From positions 24,003,036 through 24,067,035 of the forward strand of contig JAGTTD010000012.1 of assembly GCA_018398585.1 (NCBI GenBank): DNA of 64,000 nt, given 5' to 3'. This document shows, in pieces, positions 37,404 to 40,400 of the stretch. Made by a program: the position numbers and the translations under genes. The notes beneath the pieces are model-generated. The model had not been told where the DNA came from, made no database searches, and saw only the letters and a program-made list of their open reading frames with translations. The stretch is from Simmondsia chinensis (Eukaryota > Streptophyta > Magnoliopsida > Caryophyllales > Simmondsiaceae). The first letter of the stretch is position 1, and each line of letters starts with the position of its first letter.

Positions 37404-40400
37404 TTCCTCAAAACTCATTGGTAATTAATTGGTGGTTTATTTGCAGGCACTCATTTACTTCAGGTTGGGGGTCCTCGGAAACAGCCTCCTTTCCACCCAG
37501 AAGGGGTAAGGCTGCGTACATCACCCCTCCCAGACCCTGTTTTCTGCGGGAGCTGCGAGGCACTGGGCCTGTTGTTATTGTTGTTGTTGTGCCAAGAAAT
37601 AGGAGCTCCTCTAAGAAAAACGACAAACCCTGTTGTGGAACGTCCACTAGTAGGACAACCTGACCAGTCAGCATCACAATAGGCACGAAGGTTAAAATCG
37701 GAGTTATGCGGAAGAAAAATTCCTTGACCCGGTGTGCCTTTTATGTATTGAAGGGCACAAAAAGCTGCTTCTAAATGCGGTACTCGTGGATTATGCATGA
37801 ATCGACTGAGAATACATACTGCATAACATATGTCAGGACGAGTAATGATAAGATAAAGAAGCCTCCCTACTAGCCGTCTATATTGACTTAGATCCTCAAC
37901 CGGATCCCCTGTCTCATCACTGAGGTGATGGTTCTAAACAATAGGAGTAGAAACTGGTTAGCTCCTAGAAGACCTGCTTCACTCAGAATATCAAGCGCGT
38001 ATTTTTGTTGATTCAAGGCCAAACCTCTCTTAGACCGTGCCACTTCTATTCCAAGAAAATACTTAACGGGACCTAGATTTTTAATGCCAAACTCAACATT
38101 TATCTAGATTTTACCTCCTCAATGTAACATAAGTTACTTCTGGTAATAACCACATCATCAACGTACACTAAAATCGCAGTATACAATGCTCCCTTTCTAA
38201 AATTGAATAACAAATAATCTAACTTAGATTGTGTAAAACCCATACCAAGAAAATTCGTGAATTTTTTATTCTAGTTTCGAGAGGCCTGTTTAAGTCCATA
38301 GAATGACTTACGAAGACGATAGACCTTACCACCATGTTTTCTTTCAAATCCTTGAGGCAATTTCATATAAACCTCTTCATTTAAATCCCCATGGAGTAAA
38401 GTGTTGTTTACATCTAACTGATGTATTATCCAATTTCTAGCTGCTGCAACTGCAAGTACACAATGAATTGTCACTAGTTTAGCAACGGGAGCAATGGTAT
38501 CATGATAGTCTATACCTTCTACCTGAGTATAACCTTTTGCAACTAGCCTTGCTTTGTATCGTTCGATAGTGCCATCCGACTTGTACTTGATCTTATATAG
38601 CCATTTTGAGTCAATGGCACACATTCCCTGTGGCAACTCTTCTAGAGTCCATGTTTTTTTTTATTCCAACGCTGAAATTTCTTTCTCCATCTCTTCTCTC
38701 CAATGCTGTGACCCTACAGCTTGAGTAAAATTCCGTGGCTCATCACTAGACCTGATGGCTTGAAGCAAATCCAAATGAGAGTTAGTAAATCATGCATTAG
38801 ACACATAATTTGACAAAGGATAGACCGTACCTGAGTCAACTAACGAAGGGGTGCCACGAGGATGGGCTATAGAGGATGAAACATCAACCACATAATCTTG
38901 ATACTTTGTAGGCATAGAATGAACTTGACTCAGTCTCCCAGACCCGATACGCACCTATCCTCCCTCCTCATTGTTCTGACCGAACAGTGTTTGGTCACTA
39001 TTTTGACAGAACACTGTTCAGTCAGTGTTCGCAGCTCCGTCGTTTGACGGTGTTGCTGTGTTTTTTGGAAAATTCACATTCCGATCTTGTAAAACACCCC
39101 CATCCTCAACATAACGTATTAAATCAAAAGTTTCATTGCTTTGCTCCTTCACTTCAAGATACGGAAATACATTTTCATGGAAAATCACATCACGAGAAAT
39201 AACGAACTTCTTGCTATCCAAATCATAAACTTTATATCCCTTTTTCCCATGAGGATAACCAACACAAATATAACGACTTACTCGGCTACTAAATTTGTTT
39301 CTAATTGGATCTTTATTATGAACATAATATAAAGACCTAAAAACACGTAAATGCTTGTATGAAGGAGTTTTGCCAAGCAATACTTCATAAGGACTCTTAT
39401 TTCGCAACCGTGGTGTTGGCATGAGATTAATCAAATATGCCGCTGTCAACACACACTCTCCCCAAAACTGGCTAAGGAGGCCGGCCTGAAACCTAATTGC
39501 CCGAGCAACTTCAAGAAGATGACGATGCTTCCCTTCAACAACCCCATTTTGTTGGGGCAGGTCATTGCACGAATTTTGTACCTGTGTGCCTTTTCCTGCA
39601 TAGAAATCAAGCAACGGCCCAAAAAGAAACTCTGCACCATTATCTCTTCTAACTTGTTTAACACGCAAATCATATTGAGTTTGTACCAATTCACAAGAAT
39701 CTATAAGAATTCTATGAGACCGAGATTTGTCTCACATCAAGTACCCAAATACACCTACTAAAATCATCAACAATAGTGAGGAAAAAACATGCTCCCGTCA
39801 TCGATAAAGAACGGTATGGACCCCAAATGTCATAATGTAGCAACACAAAACAAGCAATAGTTTTACTAACAGAAATAGGAAAGGACAATCGCGTCTGTTT
39901 AGCCCGATGACATGAATCGCAAATAACATCAAAATTATTACCAACATCCAAATTGGGAAAAATAGGAAGTTTCGTAAACAGGACTTGCCCCAATCTACGA
40001 TGCCACAAAATATCCTTATCAGTGTTGCTTCCAACATGGGCTGTCTTCGGAACAGTAGAGCTCTCCAACACATATAGCCCATATCATTCTTTACCTGCTC
40101 CAATAAGCCTCCTCGATGGAACGTTCTGTACAACTCAAAATTTTGGATCAAATGTCAGCGCACAATTTATATCGCTAGTTAATTTGCTTATAAAAAATAA
40201 ATTGCAATGAAACCCTGGACTCGGTAACACATTTTCGTGGATGATGTCGTCCGTGACCCATGCATGCCCGATATGTGAAACGAGCAAACAAGTGCCATTT
40301 AGCAACCTAACTAGTTTGATTTTAGTATTAACTCGAACATCATGCAAAACAAACTCCAACGAAACCATATAATATGTTGCACCCGTGTCAATAATCCAAA

